Below are positions 41,516 through 49,128 of a stretch of 64,000 nt of DNA, piece by piece. Source of the DNA: Pedobacter polysacchareus (lineage in GTDB: Bacteria > Bacteroidota > Bacteroidia > Sphingobacteriales > Sphingobacteriaceae); contig NZ_JAHYSS010000001.1 of assembly GCF_019802255.1 (NCBI RefSeq), positions 381,403 through 445,402 of the forward strand. The letters run 5' to 3'. Position numbers and translations under genes: made by a program. The notes beneath the pieces are model-generated. The model was not told where the DNA came from and made no database searches. It saw only the letters and a program-made list of their open reading frames with translations. Positions within the stretch are counted from its first letter, which is position 1. Each line of letters begins with the position of its first letter.

Positions 41516-42385
41516 ATGAAAGGAAAGAGCCTTTATTTATTTGCGATATGTTCTGTTATGACGATTGCGTCATGTAAAAAGAGTAGTGTGGCTCCAATTG
41601 TGCCGGTAGAGCCACCAGTAGTCGAAGTAGTGGAAGATCCAAATTATGAGACAGTGGCTAATACTGTTACGGTGTCCGCAGTATTGAACGGCGCAAAATT
41701 TAACTGGGTAAATGAGGCTAAGAAACCAGTATATCTTAAATTCAAATATGTGCAGGATGCTTTGCCTAAAGAGGTGGTTGTAGCCACAAGTTCGGATGCA
41801 GCAGGTACATTATCCATTCCAATAGCGGCTTTAACGACTTTCAATGTGTCTGTAACTAATGTTGGCGGGCAAGCGGTAAGCACCAGAACCATGGCTATTC
41901 TTCCTTTGTTAAACCCTGAAACGAAATTGGCCAAAACGGGCTGGCATGCAAATGCTTCCAGTGAAATCAATGACGAGGACAATGAGTTTAATGGTGCAGA
42001 AAATATTGTGGATGATGTGACGGTAATCAGTAAATCTTCTTCCAGTCCATCTTTCTGGCAAACAGATTATAATGCAGATCCGATGCTGATTTATCCGCAT
42101 TGGCTGGTTGTTGATATGAAAACTGCACAGAAAATTACTAAGATAGGTTTGAATGCACATACCGATAAGAACCAGGGCTTCAATACTTTTAGAATTGAAG
42201 GTAGTGTGGATGGCGTTGATTTCGACGATATAGGTGGTTCACTAAAGAACTTTGCACCAGCAGTGACTTCAGAACAATTGTTCTCCGTAGTCACACCAGT
42301 GCCGATCCGATATGTAAAAATCACTTTAATTAGTGGTTCTAATTATCCTTGTCTGGCCAACTTTGAAGCCTACGTAAGGAAATAG
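41516..42385 (+). CDS. F5/8 type C domain lipoprotein
   Basis: 289 residues from ATG 41516 (TTG 41507 in frame). Lipoprotein signal (AICSVMTIASCKKS), a valine/proline linker, an Ig-like domain (about 45-130, TVTVSAVLNGAKFNWV) and a C-terminal F5/8 type C (CBM32-like) domain (about 140-289, GWHANASSEIND, PHWLVVDMKTAQKITKIGL, IRYVKITLISGSNYPCLANFEAYV). No enzyme domain. Predicted surface glycan-binding protein, possibly for galactose- or GlcNAc-type residues (family inference). A strong hairpin follows at 42409-42434. Confidence 0.85.
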   Translation: MKGKSLYLFAICSVMTIASCKKSSVAPIVPVEPPVVEVVEDPNYETVANTVTVSAVLNGAKFNWVNEAKKPVYLKFKYVQDALPKEVVVATSSDAAGTLSIPIAALTTFNVSVTNVGGQAVSTRTMAILPLLNPETKLAKTGWHANASSEINDEDNEFNGAENIVDDVTVISKSSSSPSFWQTDYNADPMLIYPHWLVVDMKTAQKITKIGLNAHTDKNQGFNTFRIEGSVDGVDFDDIGGSLKNFAPAVTSEQLFSVVTPVPIRYVKITLISGSNYPCLANFEAYVRK

Positions 42386-42408
42386 TTTTTTATTAACCTT
42401 ATTATTGC

Positions 42409-42434
42409 GGGTCCCTGGATATGTCCAGGGACCC
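42409..42434 (+). terminator. Hairpin inside the PUL before GH84
   Basis: Perfect 11-bp stem GGGTCCCTGGA (42409-42419) with TCCAGGGACCC (42424-42434), loop TATG, followed by ATTTTAAT. With only four T in a row it may be a partial terminator or a processing/stability stem. Confidence 0.55.
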
Positions 42435-42480
42435 ATTTTAATATAAATTCCTATTGTTAAAAAAGAAAGAAAAGAAGAAG

Positions 42481-45000
42481 ATGCTAAATTTTAAAAGACG
42501 ACTGATCCCTATTTTTTTATGTGTACTCACTAAAGTGTCGCTGGCCCAGGAAGTGCCTCAGATAACGGTGTATCCAAAACCTCATGAGTTGGTGATAGAA
42601 CCTGGGTCATTTCCATTGGCACACGGACTGTATGTGAAACCAGGAACTTTAAATCCAGAATTGCAAAGCCTTTTAAACAGTATGCTTAAGGTGGACGGCG
42701 GAAAAAAAGCATTGCCATTAACGGTTTTGAAAAGTAAATCTCCTGCTCAGCGTTCCGGTGCTTATCAATTGACCATCAATAAAGGCGGTGTTAAGATCAT
42801 TGCTGCGGATGATCGGGGCGCATTTTATGCAGTACAGACTTTAATCCAAATGACCAAGGGTAAAACTTCAGTTCCTTATGTAAAAGTGACTGATTATCCG
42901 GATGTTCCTTTTCGTGGCACGGTAGAAGGCTTTTATGGAGAGCCCTGGACACAGCAGGATCGGATTGCGCAACTGCGTTTTTACGGTCAGCTAAAGCTGA
43001 ACACTTATATCTATGGTCCGAAAGATGATCCTTACCATTCTTCGCCAAACTGGAGGTTACACTATCCGGAAAAGGAAGAAGCTGAAATCAAGCAGCTGGT
43101 ACAGGAGGCAAAAAAGAATTATGTAGATTTTGTATGGGCCATTCATCCTGGAAAAGATATCAGATGGAACCTGGAAGACAGTACTGCGGTACTTAAAAAG
43201 TTTGAAATGATGTATGGATTGGGAGTACGCTCTTTTGCCGTATTCTTTGATGATATCTCTGGTGTGGGGACTGATGCCACTAAGCAAGCAGGTTTATTGA
43301 ACTATATTCAGTATCAGTTTGTGAACAGAAAAAAGGATGTGACACCATTGATCATGTGTCCTACCGAATATAATAAAAGCTGGTCTGACCCGAAACCGGG
43401 TACTTACCTGGATATTTTGGGTGAAAAGCTGGATCCGGCCATCCACATCATGTGGACTGGAAATACCGTGGTTGCCGATATTACTAAGGAGGGTTTGGAA
43501 TGGGTAAACAAACGCATTCGCAGGCCTGCATTCGTATGGTGGAATTTCCCGGTTAGTGATTATGTACGTGACCATTTATTAATGGGACCATCTTATGGAA
43601 TTGATACGGATGCCCAGCAGGAGATGTCAGGTTTCGTCTCTAATCCGATGGATAAAGCAGAACCTTCCAAGACGGCAATATTTGGCGTAGCAGGTTATAC
43701 CTGGAACATGAAGCATTATGATCCGGAACAGGCATGGCTGGCTTCTCACCGTTATATTATGCCGGAAGCGGCGGAAGCTTTCCAATTGTTTAATGCCCAC
43801 AATAGTGATCCCGGAGCCAATGGCCATCGTTATAGAAGGACGGAATCCGTAGAAATGAAACCTTATACGGTTGCTTTTCTAAAGTCGCTGAGCGAAGGAG
43901 GGTATTCGATCGCTGATGCGCAGCGCCTTAAAAAGGAATTTGAGGGAATGATCGCTGCGGCAAAAGATATTCCCTTAAAGAGCCAGAATAAAAGGTTGGT
44001 GGAGCAAATTAGCCCATGGCTTCAGCAATTTGATTTGCTGGGAAAAGCAGGACTTGCGGTAATGGGTTTAGCGGCAGATTGGAACAATAAATCTTTTAGT
44101 TCGGCTTGGGGTCAATACCTGCAGACCGAGCGGTATCTGGATGAAATGAATGATTTGGACAAGAAGATGAACCTGAATCCATATCAGCCAGGTGTTAAAA
44201 CGGGCTCTCTGGTGATGACTCCTTTTGTAAAGTCGGTGTTGCTAATGATCGGTCAGCAGATGGCTCAGGAAAATAAATTTGCTGCTGCGGGAATAGCAGT
44301 TAGTGATCAGGACCAGACTACACTGCTCAGCAATACGGCCAAATTGAAAAGTCAGCCTTTGCAGATTGGTAATCAAAGTGTGGCCATTGCGCCGGTTTTG
44401 GAAACCATTACCTTGAAGCCTGGGGAGTATTTCGGCTTACGCTTGCATCCGAATCTAGCCTCTTTGGCTTTACAGTTTAACCTGGAGGCGACTGCACTTG
44501 GTAATTGGGGTGTTTTTGAAAGCACTGCTGATGGCAGCAACTGGAAAGCATTCCCTGTGACAGAGAAAAAAGGGAATGGAAAGGCGAGTCAGTTCGATCC
44601 TGCCGGAGCACAGTATATCCGCTTTAGAAATCAGTCTGATCAGGCACAGAATTTTTTCCTCAAATTGTTTAAATTGGACGTGAAGACGAAGAATGAAGCA
44701 GACAATGGAGTGTATGTATTAGATGGAAATCTAGCAACTTATAGTACTTTTTCTAAGAATGAACCGGGAATGCTGCATTTGCCAAAGGATCTTCAGCAAG
44801 CTGATCTAAGGTTGTTACTGCGTCTGAACGGGCAAGTGATAACGGTCTTTTCAAAAGACAAGAAAGGTAAGGAGATTGTTTTATATCAGGGAAGTTCAGA
44901 TTACATTAAAATCGACAAGTCTGCGTTGAAGAATACAGGTACTTTACATTTTAAAACGGATTCGGCCCAGCCTCTGCGTATTTACGAAGCCACTAAATAA
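42481..45000 (+). CDS. GH84 beta-N-acetylglucosaminidase
   Basis: 839 residues from ATG 42481. Signal peptide (IPIFLCVLTKVSLAQ) without lipobox, so periplasmic or secreted. An N-terminal GH20b-like domain (about 25-135, ITVYPKPHELVIEPGSF) precedes the GH84 catalytic domain (about 140-430): FRGTVEGFYGEPW, YIYGPKDDPYH, WAIHPGKDI and FAVFFDDISG with the Asp-Asp pair D257/D258 used in substrate-assisted catalysis. Helical and beta domains follow to the end; the chain is about 100 residues longer than the best-known Bacteroides homologue. It removes terminal beta-GlcNAc from glycans or O-GlcNAc proteins. Confidence 0.92.
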   Translation: MLNFKRRLIPIFLCVLTKVSLAQEVPQITVYPKPHELVIEPGSFPLAHGLYVKPGTLNPELQSLLNSMLKVDGGKKALPLTVLKSKSPAQRSGAYQLTINKGGVKIIAADDRGAFYAVQTLIQMTKGKTSVPYVKVTDYPDVPFRGTVEGFYGEPWTQQDRIAQLRFYGQLKLNTYIYGPKDDPYHSSPNWRLHYPEKEEAEIKQLVQEAKKNYVDFVWAIHPGKDIRWNLEDSTAVLKKFEMMYGLGVRSFAVFFDDISGVGTDATKQAGLLNYIQYQFVNRKKDVTPLIMCPTEYNKSWSDPKPGTYLDILGEKLDPAIHIMWTGNTVVADITKEGLEWVNKRIRRPAFVWWNFPVSDYVRDHLLMGPSYGIDTDAQQEMSGFVSNPMDKAEPSKTAIFGVAGYTWNMKHYDPEQAWLASHRYIMPEAAEAFQLFNAHNSDPGANGHRYRRTESVEMKPYTVAFLKSLSEGGYSIADAQRLKKEFEGMIAAAKDIPLKSQNKRLVEQISPWLQQFDLLGKAGLAVMGLAADWNNKSFSSAWGQYLQTERYLDEMNDLDKKMNLNPYQPGVKTGSLVMTPFVKSVLLMIGQQMAQENKFAAAGIAVSDQDQTTLLSNTAKLKSQPLQIGNQSVAIAPVLETITLKPGEYFGLRLHPNLASLALQFNLEATALGNWGVFESTADGSNWKAFPVTEKKGNGKASQFDPAGAQYIRFRNQSDQAQNFFLKLFKLDVKTKNEADNGVYVLDGNLATYSTFSKNEPGMLHLPKDLQQADLRLLLRLNGQVITVFSKDKKGKEIVLYQGSSDYIKIDKSALKNTGTLHFKTDSAQPLRIYEATK

Positions 45001-45036
45001 TAGCTGGATTTTATTACATTTTAAAACAATAAACAG

Positions 45037-45126
45037 ATGCAAATATATGAATGGGCAATTTTGGTTTTAGCGATTCTTGATGGGATCATCGTATTGTGGA
45101 TCAGTGTAATGGATAAAAAAGTATAA
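45037..45126 (+). CDS. 29-residue membrane microprotein candidate
   Basis: MQIYEWAILVLAILDGIIVL then WISVMDKKV: one hydrophobic helix (about 6-24) with a basic end. It lies 36 nt after the GH84 stop and just before a strong terminator, so it would share the PUL transcript. I do not recognise the family. Small single-helix proteins can be subunits of transporters; the real test is conservation. Confidence 0.45.
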   Translation: MQIYEWAILVLAILDGIIVLWISVMDKKV

Positions 45127-45132
45127 ATAAAT

Positions 45133-45161
45133 AAGGCCCATCTTCAGGATGGGCCTTTTAC
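45133..45161. terminator. Bidirectional terminator ending the PUL
   Basis: Stem AAGGCCCATC (45133-45142) with GATGGGCCTT (45148-45157) and T-rich flank on both sides. It serves the PUL on the plus strand and the gene at 45177-45545 on the minus strand. Confidence 0.85.
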
Positions 45162-45176
45162 TTTGTAATAGTTTTT

Positions 45177-45545
45177 CTATTTTAAAAGTTCCTGAAGATC
45201 GCGGTCTGCGGTAGGGATTTTCTTTAAAAAGTCGTCAAATCCTGCGCCTTCCTGAGAACTGTACATGCCATAAGCATCCAAAATATAGCCAATCTGACCA
45301 TCTTTATCTTCTAAGATGTAAAGCACTGAATTATCTGCAGGGTCAGAGTCACCTTCAAAACGATAAGTTTTAATAATGGTTAAATCTTCCGGGTTATATA
45401 TCTTGTTCAGGCCTACACCCTGCATTTTTCCATGATCGGTCATCTTTACTTCATTGTCCAGTCCTTTAAGTCTTAATTTATCCAGGATCTGGCTAAGGGT
45501 ATTCATTTCTACTGGCTGTTCCATATTGATTGCTGTTTGTTTCAT
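45177..45545 (-). CDS. Small conserved protein (often labelled PRPP synthetase-like)
   Basis: 122 residues, acidic, soluble. The pattern LTIIKTYRFEGDSDPADNSVLYILEDKDG, then GYILDAYGMYSS, belongs to a ~100-residue Bacteroidetes family that databases sometimes call phosphoribosylpyrophosphate synthetase. It is far too short and lacks the PRPP-binding motif of true synthetases, so that name should not be trusted. ATG 45545 is used; an internal Met (MEQPVEMN) is an alternative. It is transcribed alone, convergent with the PUL. Confidence 0.75.
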   Translation of the reverse strand: MKQTAINMEQPVEMNTLSQILDKLRLKGLDNEVKMTDHGKMQGVGLNKIYNPEDLTIIKTYRFEGDSDPADNSVLYILEDKDGQIGYILDAYGMYSSQEGAGFDDFLKKIPTADRDLQELLK

Positions 45546-45631
45546 TAATTAACATTTGTTAAAGGAAATGGTTTTTTGTTTATGTAATCGGGAGTTTTTT
45601 TACATCCTCAATTAAACTAAACTCAATTGAT

Positions 45632-46165
45632 ATGGCAACTTTAAACCTCTCCCAAAATGGCTCTGCCATAAAGGGAAATGCGAGAACCCGCAAACCTGTC
45701 CCTGTTGTAGACCTGACTGCAATGGTAGACCTGGCCTTTCTTTTAATTACTTTTTTTATGCTGACCACCTCTTTGTCAAAATACCAGGCAATGGATATGG
45801 TGAAACCGGTGATTGATATTCCTGATCAGCCTTATCCAGCTTCAAGAACGGTCACCTTAATTTTGGGAAAGGAAAATCAGATCGTATGGTATCGGGGAGA
45901 GGCGGGAAAATCAGCAGGTGTAAAAAGCAATTTCCAGCAAATCAATCAAGTCCTGACTGAAAATAAAAAAGCCATTGCCAATCTTCATGGCCATGATCCG
46001 GATAAGTTTATGGTGGTGATCATTAAACCAACGGAGGCTTCCAATTATAAGAATTTTGTGGATGTATTGGATGAAATGAAGATTGCCGACATCAAATCTT
46101 ATCTGGTTGATGACGATCGTTTACTGGATCCTGAGCTGGCTGCACTAAAACTGTTAAAGTTATAG
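45632..46165 (+). CDS. ExbD/TolR-family protein, orphan
   Basis: 177 residues. Single N-terminal membrane helix with the proton-path Asp in VVDLTAMVDLAFLLITFFML, then a periplasmic ExbD domain. Closely resembles ExbD at 52570 (shared AMVDLAFLLITFFMLTTSLS, GEAGKS, NYKNFVD), so it is a paralogue. No ExbB or TonB gene lies beside it. It may work with the ExbB at 51017 or with another energizer. It ends just before a strong terminator. Confidence 0.9.
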   Translation: MATLNLSQNGSAIKGNARTRKPVPVVDLTAMVDLAFLLITFFMLTTSLSKYQAMDMVKPVIDIPDQPYPASRTVTLILGKENQIVWYRGEAGKSAGVKSNFQQINQVLTENKKAIANLHGHDPDKFMVVIIKPTEASNYKNFVDVLDEMKIADIKSYLVDDDRLLDPELAALKLLKL

Positions 46166-46174
46166 CTTTAAAAA

Positions 46175-46206
46175 AAAAGGCGCTATCCGATCGGATAGCG
46201 CCTTTT
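46175..46206. terminator. Bidirectional terminator
   Basis: Perfect 16-bp inverted repeat AAAAGGCGCTATCCGA / TCGGATAGCGCCTTTT. It ends the exbD transcript and, from the other side, metK. Confidence 0.9.
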
Positions 46207-46228
46207 CTAAATTTATGCTTTTTTAGTT

Positions 46229-47479
46229 CTACAAAGAGAAAGCAGCTTTCACCTGATCTACGAAATCGAGTTTTTCCCAGGTAAACAACTCCACAGTTAC
46301 TGTTTTTTCTTCTCCATAAGGAGTTTTGAAAGTTTTAGTAACGGTTTCGTTTTTACGACCCATGTGGCCATAAGCAGCAGTTTCGCTGTAAATAGGGTTT
46401 CTTAATTTCAAACGCTGTTCGATGAAGTAAGGACGCATGTCGAATAAGCCTTCTACGATGCTCGCAATTTCGCCATCAGTTTTGTTCACTTTGCTAGTTC
46501 CATAAGTGTTGATGTAAATTCCCATCGGCTTTGCTACACCAATGGCATAACTCACCTGTACCAGGATTTCTTCTGCAACACCTGCAGCTACCAGGTTTTT
46601 AGCGATGTGACGTGTCGCATAAGCTGCACTTCTATCTACTTTACTTGGGTCTTTTCCAGAGAACGCTCCACCACCGTGAGCACCTTTACCACCGTAAGTG
46701 TCTACAATGATTTTACGGCCTGTTAAACCAGTATCACCATGTGGACCACCGATGACGAATTTACCGGTTGGGTTGATGTGGTATTCAATTTTATCATTAA
46801 ATAAATGTGCGTACTGAGGGTATTTAGCTATAATTCTTGGAATTAAGATTGTTACCAGGTCAGACTTGATTTTCGCCAGCATGGTCGCTTCTTCGTCGAA
46901 GTCGTCATGTTGAGTTGAAATTACGATGGCATCAATACGAACTGGTTTATTGTTGTTATCATATTCAAGTGTTACCTGAGATTTTGCATCTGGGCGTAAA
47001 TAAGTGATGTCCTTATTTTCTCGTCTCAATTCTGCAAGTTCCTGTAATAGTTTATGGGAAAGATCCAAAGCTAAAGGCATGTAATCTTCTGTTTCGTTGG
47101 TTGCATAACCGAACATCATTCCTTGATCACCTGCACCTTGTTCTTCTTTGCTGCTTCTATCTACACCTTGGTTGATGTCTTGTGATTGTTCATGAATTGC
47201 AGAAAGGATTCCGCAGGAGTTGGCCTCAAACATGTACTCACTTTTGGTATAACCAATTTTTTTGATGACGTCACGTGCAATCTGCTGAACATCAAGATAA
47301 GTTTTAGATTTAACCTCACCAGCAAGTATCACCTGCCCGGTTGTAACAAGAGTTTCACATGCAACCTTTGAATCTGCATCAAAAGCCAGGAAATTATCAA
47401 TTAGTGCGTCGGAGATTTGATCTGCGATTTTATCAGGATGACCTTCGGAAACAGATTCTGATGTAAATAAATATGACAT
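46229..47479 (-). CDS. metK: S-adenosylmethionine synthase
   Basis: 416 residues, matching the family (EC 2.5.1.6): makes SAM from methionine and ATP in the cytosol. Start [19 protein letters not shown], then [12 protein letters not shown], and the ATP-site loop [19 protein letters not shown] are all intact. Transcribed alone on the minus strand from a consensus promoter (47642-47672), through a likely SAM-sensing leader (47562-47632), to the terminator at 46175-46206. Confidence 0.97.
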   Translation of the reverse strand: MSYLFTSESVSEGHPDKIADQISDALIDNFLAFDADSKVACETLVTTGQVILAGEVKSKTYLDVQQIARDVIKKIGYTKSEYMFEANSCGILSAIHEQSQDINQGVDRSSKEEQGAGDQGMMFGYATNETEDYMPLALDLSHKLLQELAELRRENKDITYLRPDAKSQVTLEYDNNNKPVRIDAIVISTQHDDFDEEATMLAKIKSDLVTILIPRIIAKYPQYAHLFNDKIEYHINPTGKFVIGGPHGDTGLTGRKIIVDTYGGKGAHGGGAFSGKDPSKVDRSAAYATRHIAKNLVAAGVAEEILVQVSYAIGVAKPMGIYINTYGTSKVNKTDGEIASIVEGLFDMRPYFIEQRLKLRNPIYSETAAYGHMGRKNETVTKTFKTPYGEEKTVTVELFTWEKLDFVDQVKAAFSL

Positions 47480-47561
47480 CTTAAATAATTAATTTTATAA
47501 TAAACAATTATATAAAATGGCCTCTGATCCTGCAACGCAGGCAGTAAATCGAAGTGTATGA

Positions 47562-47632
47562 TAGGTTAGCACTTTTTTTTACGTGGTTGCAATCCCGCTA
47601 TTTTTGATGATAGCATCGCAAATCAGTCCACT
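47562..47632 (-). ncRNA. Candidate SAM-II-type riboswitch in metK leader
   Basis: Read on the minus strand: GTGG, then CTGATTT, then a stem GCGAT/ATTGC capped by hairpin GCTAT...ATAGC, then CCACGT, an A-rich stretch, and GTGCTAACC. CTGATTT, ATTGCA and GCTAA appear in the same order in SAM-II riboswitches; the inserted hairpin would fit the long-loop form. It begins right after the predicted start site and lies ~85 nt before metK. Assignment is from motif recall, not a covariance search. Confidence 0.55.
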
Positions 47633-47641
47633 TTAATGATG

Positions 47642-47672
47642 CAAAATTACTATATATATTCAAATAGTCAAA
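47642..47672 (-). promoter_or_regulatory. metK promoter
   Basis: Minus strand: TTTG (47672-47669), 19-nt spacer, TAATTTTG (47649-47642), an exact Bacteroidetes TTTG/TAnnTTTG promoter. The predicted start is about 47635, directly before the candidate riboswitch. Confidence 0.7.
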
Positions 47673-47710
47673 AAATATCAATTATTTTGTACCGTATTTA
47701 AACCAGTGTT

Positions 47711-48619
47711 TTGTCAAAATCGAATATATTATTTATTATCAACCCGATTTCGGGTGGAAAGGACAAGCTGAAAATTCCAGCATTGATCGATGCGCATTTG
47801 GATCGATCTAAATTTAATGCGAATTACAGTTTTACGGAATATGTTGGTCATGCCTCTGAAATTGCGGAAGAAGCGGCCAGCAAGAATTTCGATGTCATAG
47901 TTGCCGTGGGGGGAGATGGAACGATCAATGAGATTGGGACCAAGGTGATGCAGCAGAATAAGATCCTGGGGATTCTTCCCTTTGGATCGGGAAATGGCTT
48001 GTCGAGATTTTTAAAAATCCCGATGAACACGGTTCAGGCAATCAAGGTGATCAATGATTTCAAGGTGAGGGTGATCGATACAGCAAGATTTAACGACAAA
48101 TGTTTTTTTAATATGGCGGGTATGGGCTTTGATGCACACATCAGCTCCGTATTTGCCGGAAATAAATCCAGGGGCTTATCAGGTTATCTGAAACTTGGCT
48201 TTCGGGAAATGAGGAATTACAAACCGCAGACTTACCATATATATATAGATGGTCAGGAATATGTCCGCACTGCATTTGTGGTGAGCGTAGCAAATTCCTC
48301 TCAATATGGCAATAATGCACATATCTCTCCTCATGCATCGATTACAGATGGATTGTTAGATGTGTGTATTATTAAACAGTTTCCACTTTTCAAGATTCCG
48401 GTATTGGCCTATCACATGTTGCATGGTTCTACTGATCAATCAAAAATGGTCGAAATCATTCAGGGAAGAGACATCAAAATTGTGCGGACTGCCGATGATG
48501 CCATCCACATTGACGGAGAACCTTATTTTATGGGTAAGGAGCTGGACATCTCTATAGTACCCCTTTCTTTAAATATCATTGCACCAGATGATGAAGCGGC
48601 AGCGCTTCCTGGTGCTTAA
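47711..48619 (+). CDS. Diacylglycerol kinase-family lipid kinase
   Basis: 302 residues from a TTG start (MSKSNILFIINPISGGKDK); no ATG fits better. The catalytic DAGK domain shows VAVGGDGTINEIGTKVM and LPFGSGNGLSRFL, and the C-terminal part has DAIHIDGEPYFMG. It phosphorylates a lipid such as diacylglycerol or a sphingoid base; Sphingobacteria make sphingolipids, so either is possible. Divergent from metK and 11 nt ahead of the SUI1 gene. Confidence 0.88.
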   Translation: MSKSNILFIINPISGGKDKLKIPALIDAHLDRSKFNANYSFTEYVGHASEIAEEAASKNFDVIVAVGGDGTINEIGTKVMQQNKILGILPFGSGNGLSRFLKIPMNTVQAIKVINDFKVRVIDTARFNDKCFFNMAGMGFDAHISSVFAGNKSRGLSGYLKLGFREMRNYKPQTYHIYIDGQEYVRTAFVVSVANSSQYGNNAHISPHASITDGLLDVCIIKQFPLFKIPVLAYHMLHGSTDQSKMVEIIQGRDIKIVRTADDAIHIDGEPYFMGKELDISIVPLSLNIIAPDDEAAALPGA

Positions 48620-48630
48620 ATTAAACAGCA

Positions 48631-48984
48631 ATGAAAGCGAAAAAGAAAATATTAAATGATTTTGGCGGGATTATGTTTTCTACGGATCCTTCTTTTGTTT
48701 ATGAATCCGATCAGGAAGTAGATCAGACTCCTTTGGCGGCGAATCAGCAGGACCTTAGGGTGACTTTGGACCGCAAAAACCGTGGTGGTAAAGGCGTCAC
48801 TCTGGTGACTGGTTTTATCGGAAGTACGGAAGAACTGGAGGCATTGGGTAAAATGCTGAAATCAAAATGCGGGGTTGGCGGCGCGGCTAAAGATGGGGAA
48901 ATCTTGATCCAGGGTGATTTCAGGGATAAAGTTTTGCTGCTATTGCAGAAAGAAGGTTATAAAGTTAAAAAATCTGGAGGCTAA
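48631..48984 (+). CDS. SUI1/YciH-family translation factor
   Basis: 117 residues. The C-terminal SUI1 domain (about 45-114) reads VTLDRKNRGGKGVTLVTGF, then LKSKCGVGGAAKDGEILIQGD and LQKEGYKVKKSGG, all conserved. Homologue of archaeal/eukaryotic aIF1/eIF1; bacterial YciH affects start-codon discrimination and stress translation. Likely co-transcribed with the lipid kinase gene (11-nt gap). Confidence 0.93.
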   Translation: MKAKKKILNDFGGIMFSTDPSFVYESDQEVDQTPLAANQQDLRVTLDRKNRGGKGVTLVTGFIGSTEELEALGKMLKSKCGVGGAAKDGEILIQGDFRDKVLLLLQKEGYKVKKSGG

Positions 48985-49100
48985 GAAAAGCCCTTGTTAA
49001 TTTATAATTAGCTGATATTTAGGTGTTTTATTGATAGTGTATCAACAACAATAAGTAAATTTTTTCACGCAAAAGCGCTGATAATACCTTTTTATCTGTA

Positions 49101-49108
49101 TAACTTTG
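49101..49108 (+). promoter_or_regulatory. pckA promoter -7 element
   Basis: TAACTTTG fits TAnnTTTG, 20 nt before the pckA ATG; the upstream -33 element is weak (CTGA). Confidence 0.45.
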
Positions 49109-49128
49109 CCTCACTAACTTATTTATTT

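Noticed and set aside
45177..45545. True PRPP synthetase
   Set aside because: Only 122 residues and no PRPP-binding motif; the label is an inherited database name.
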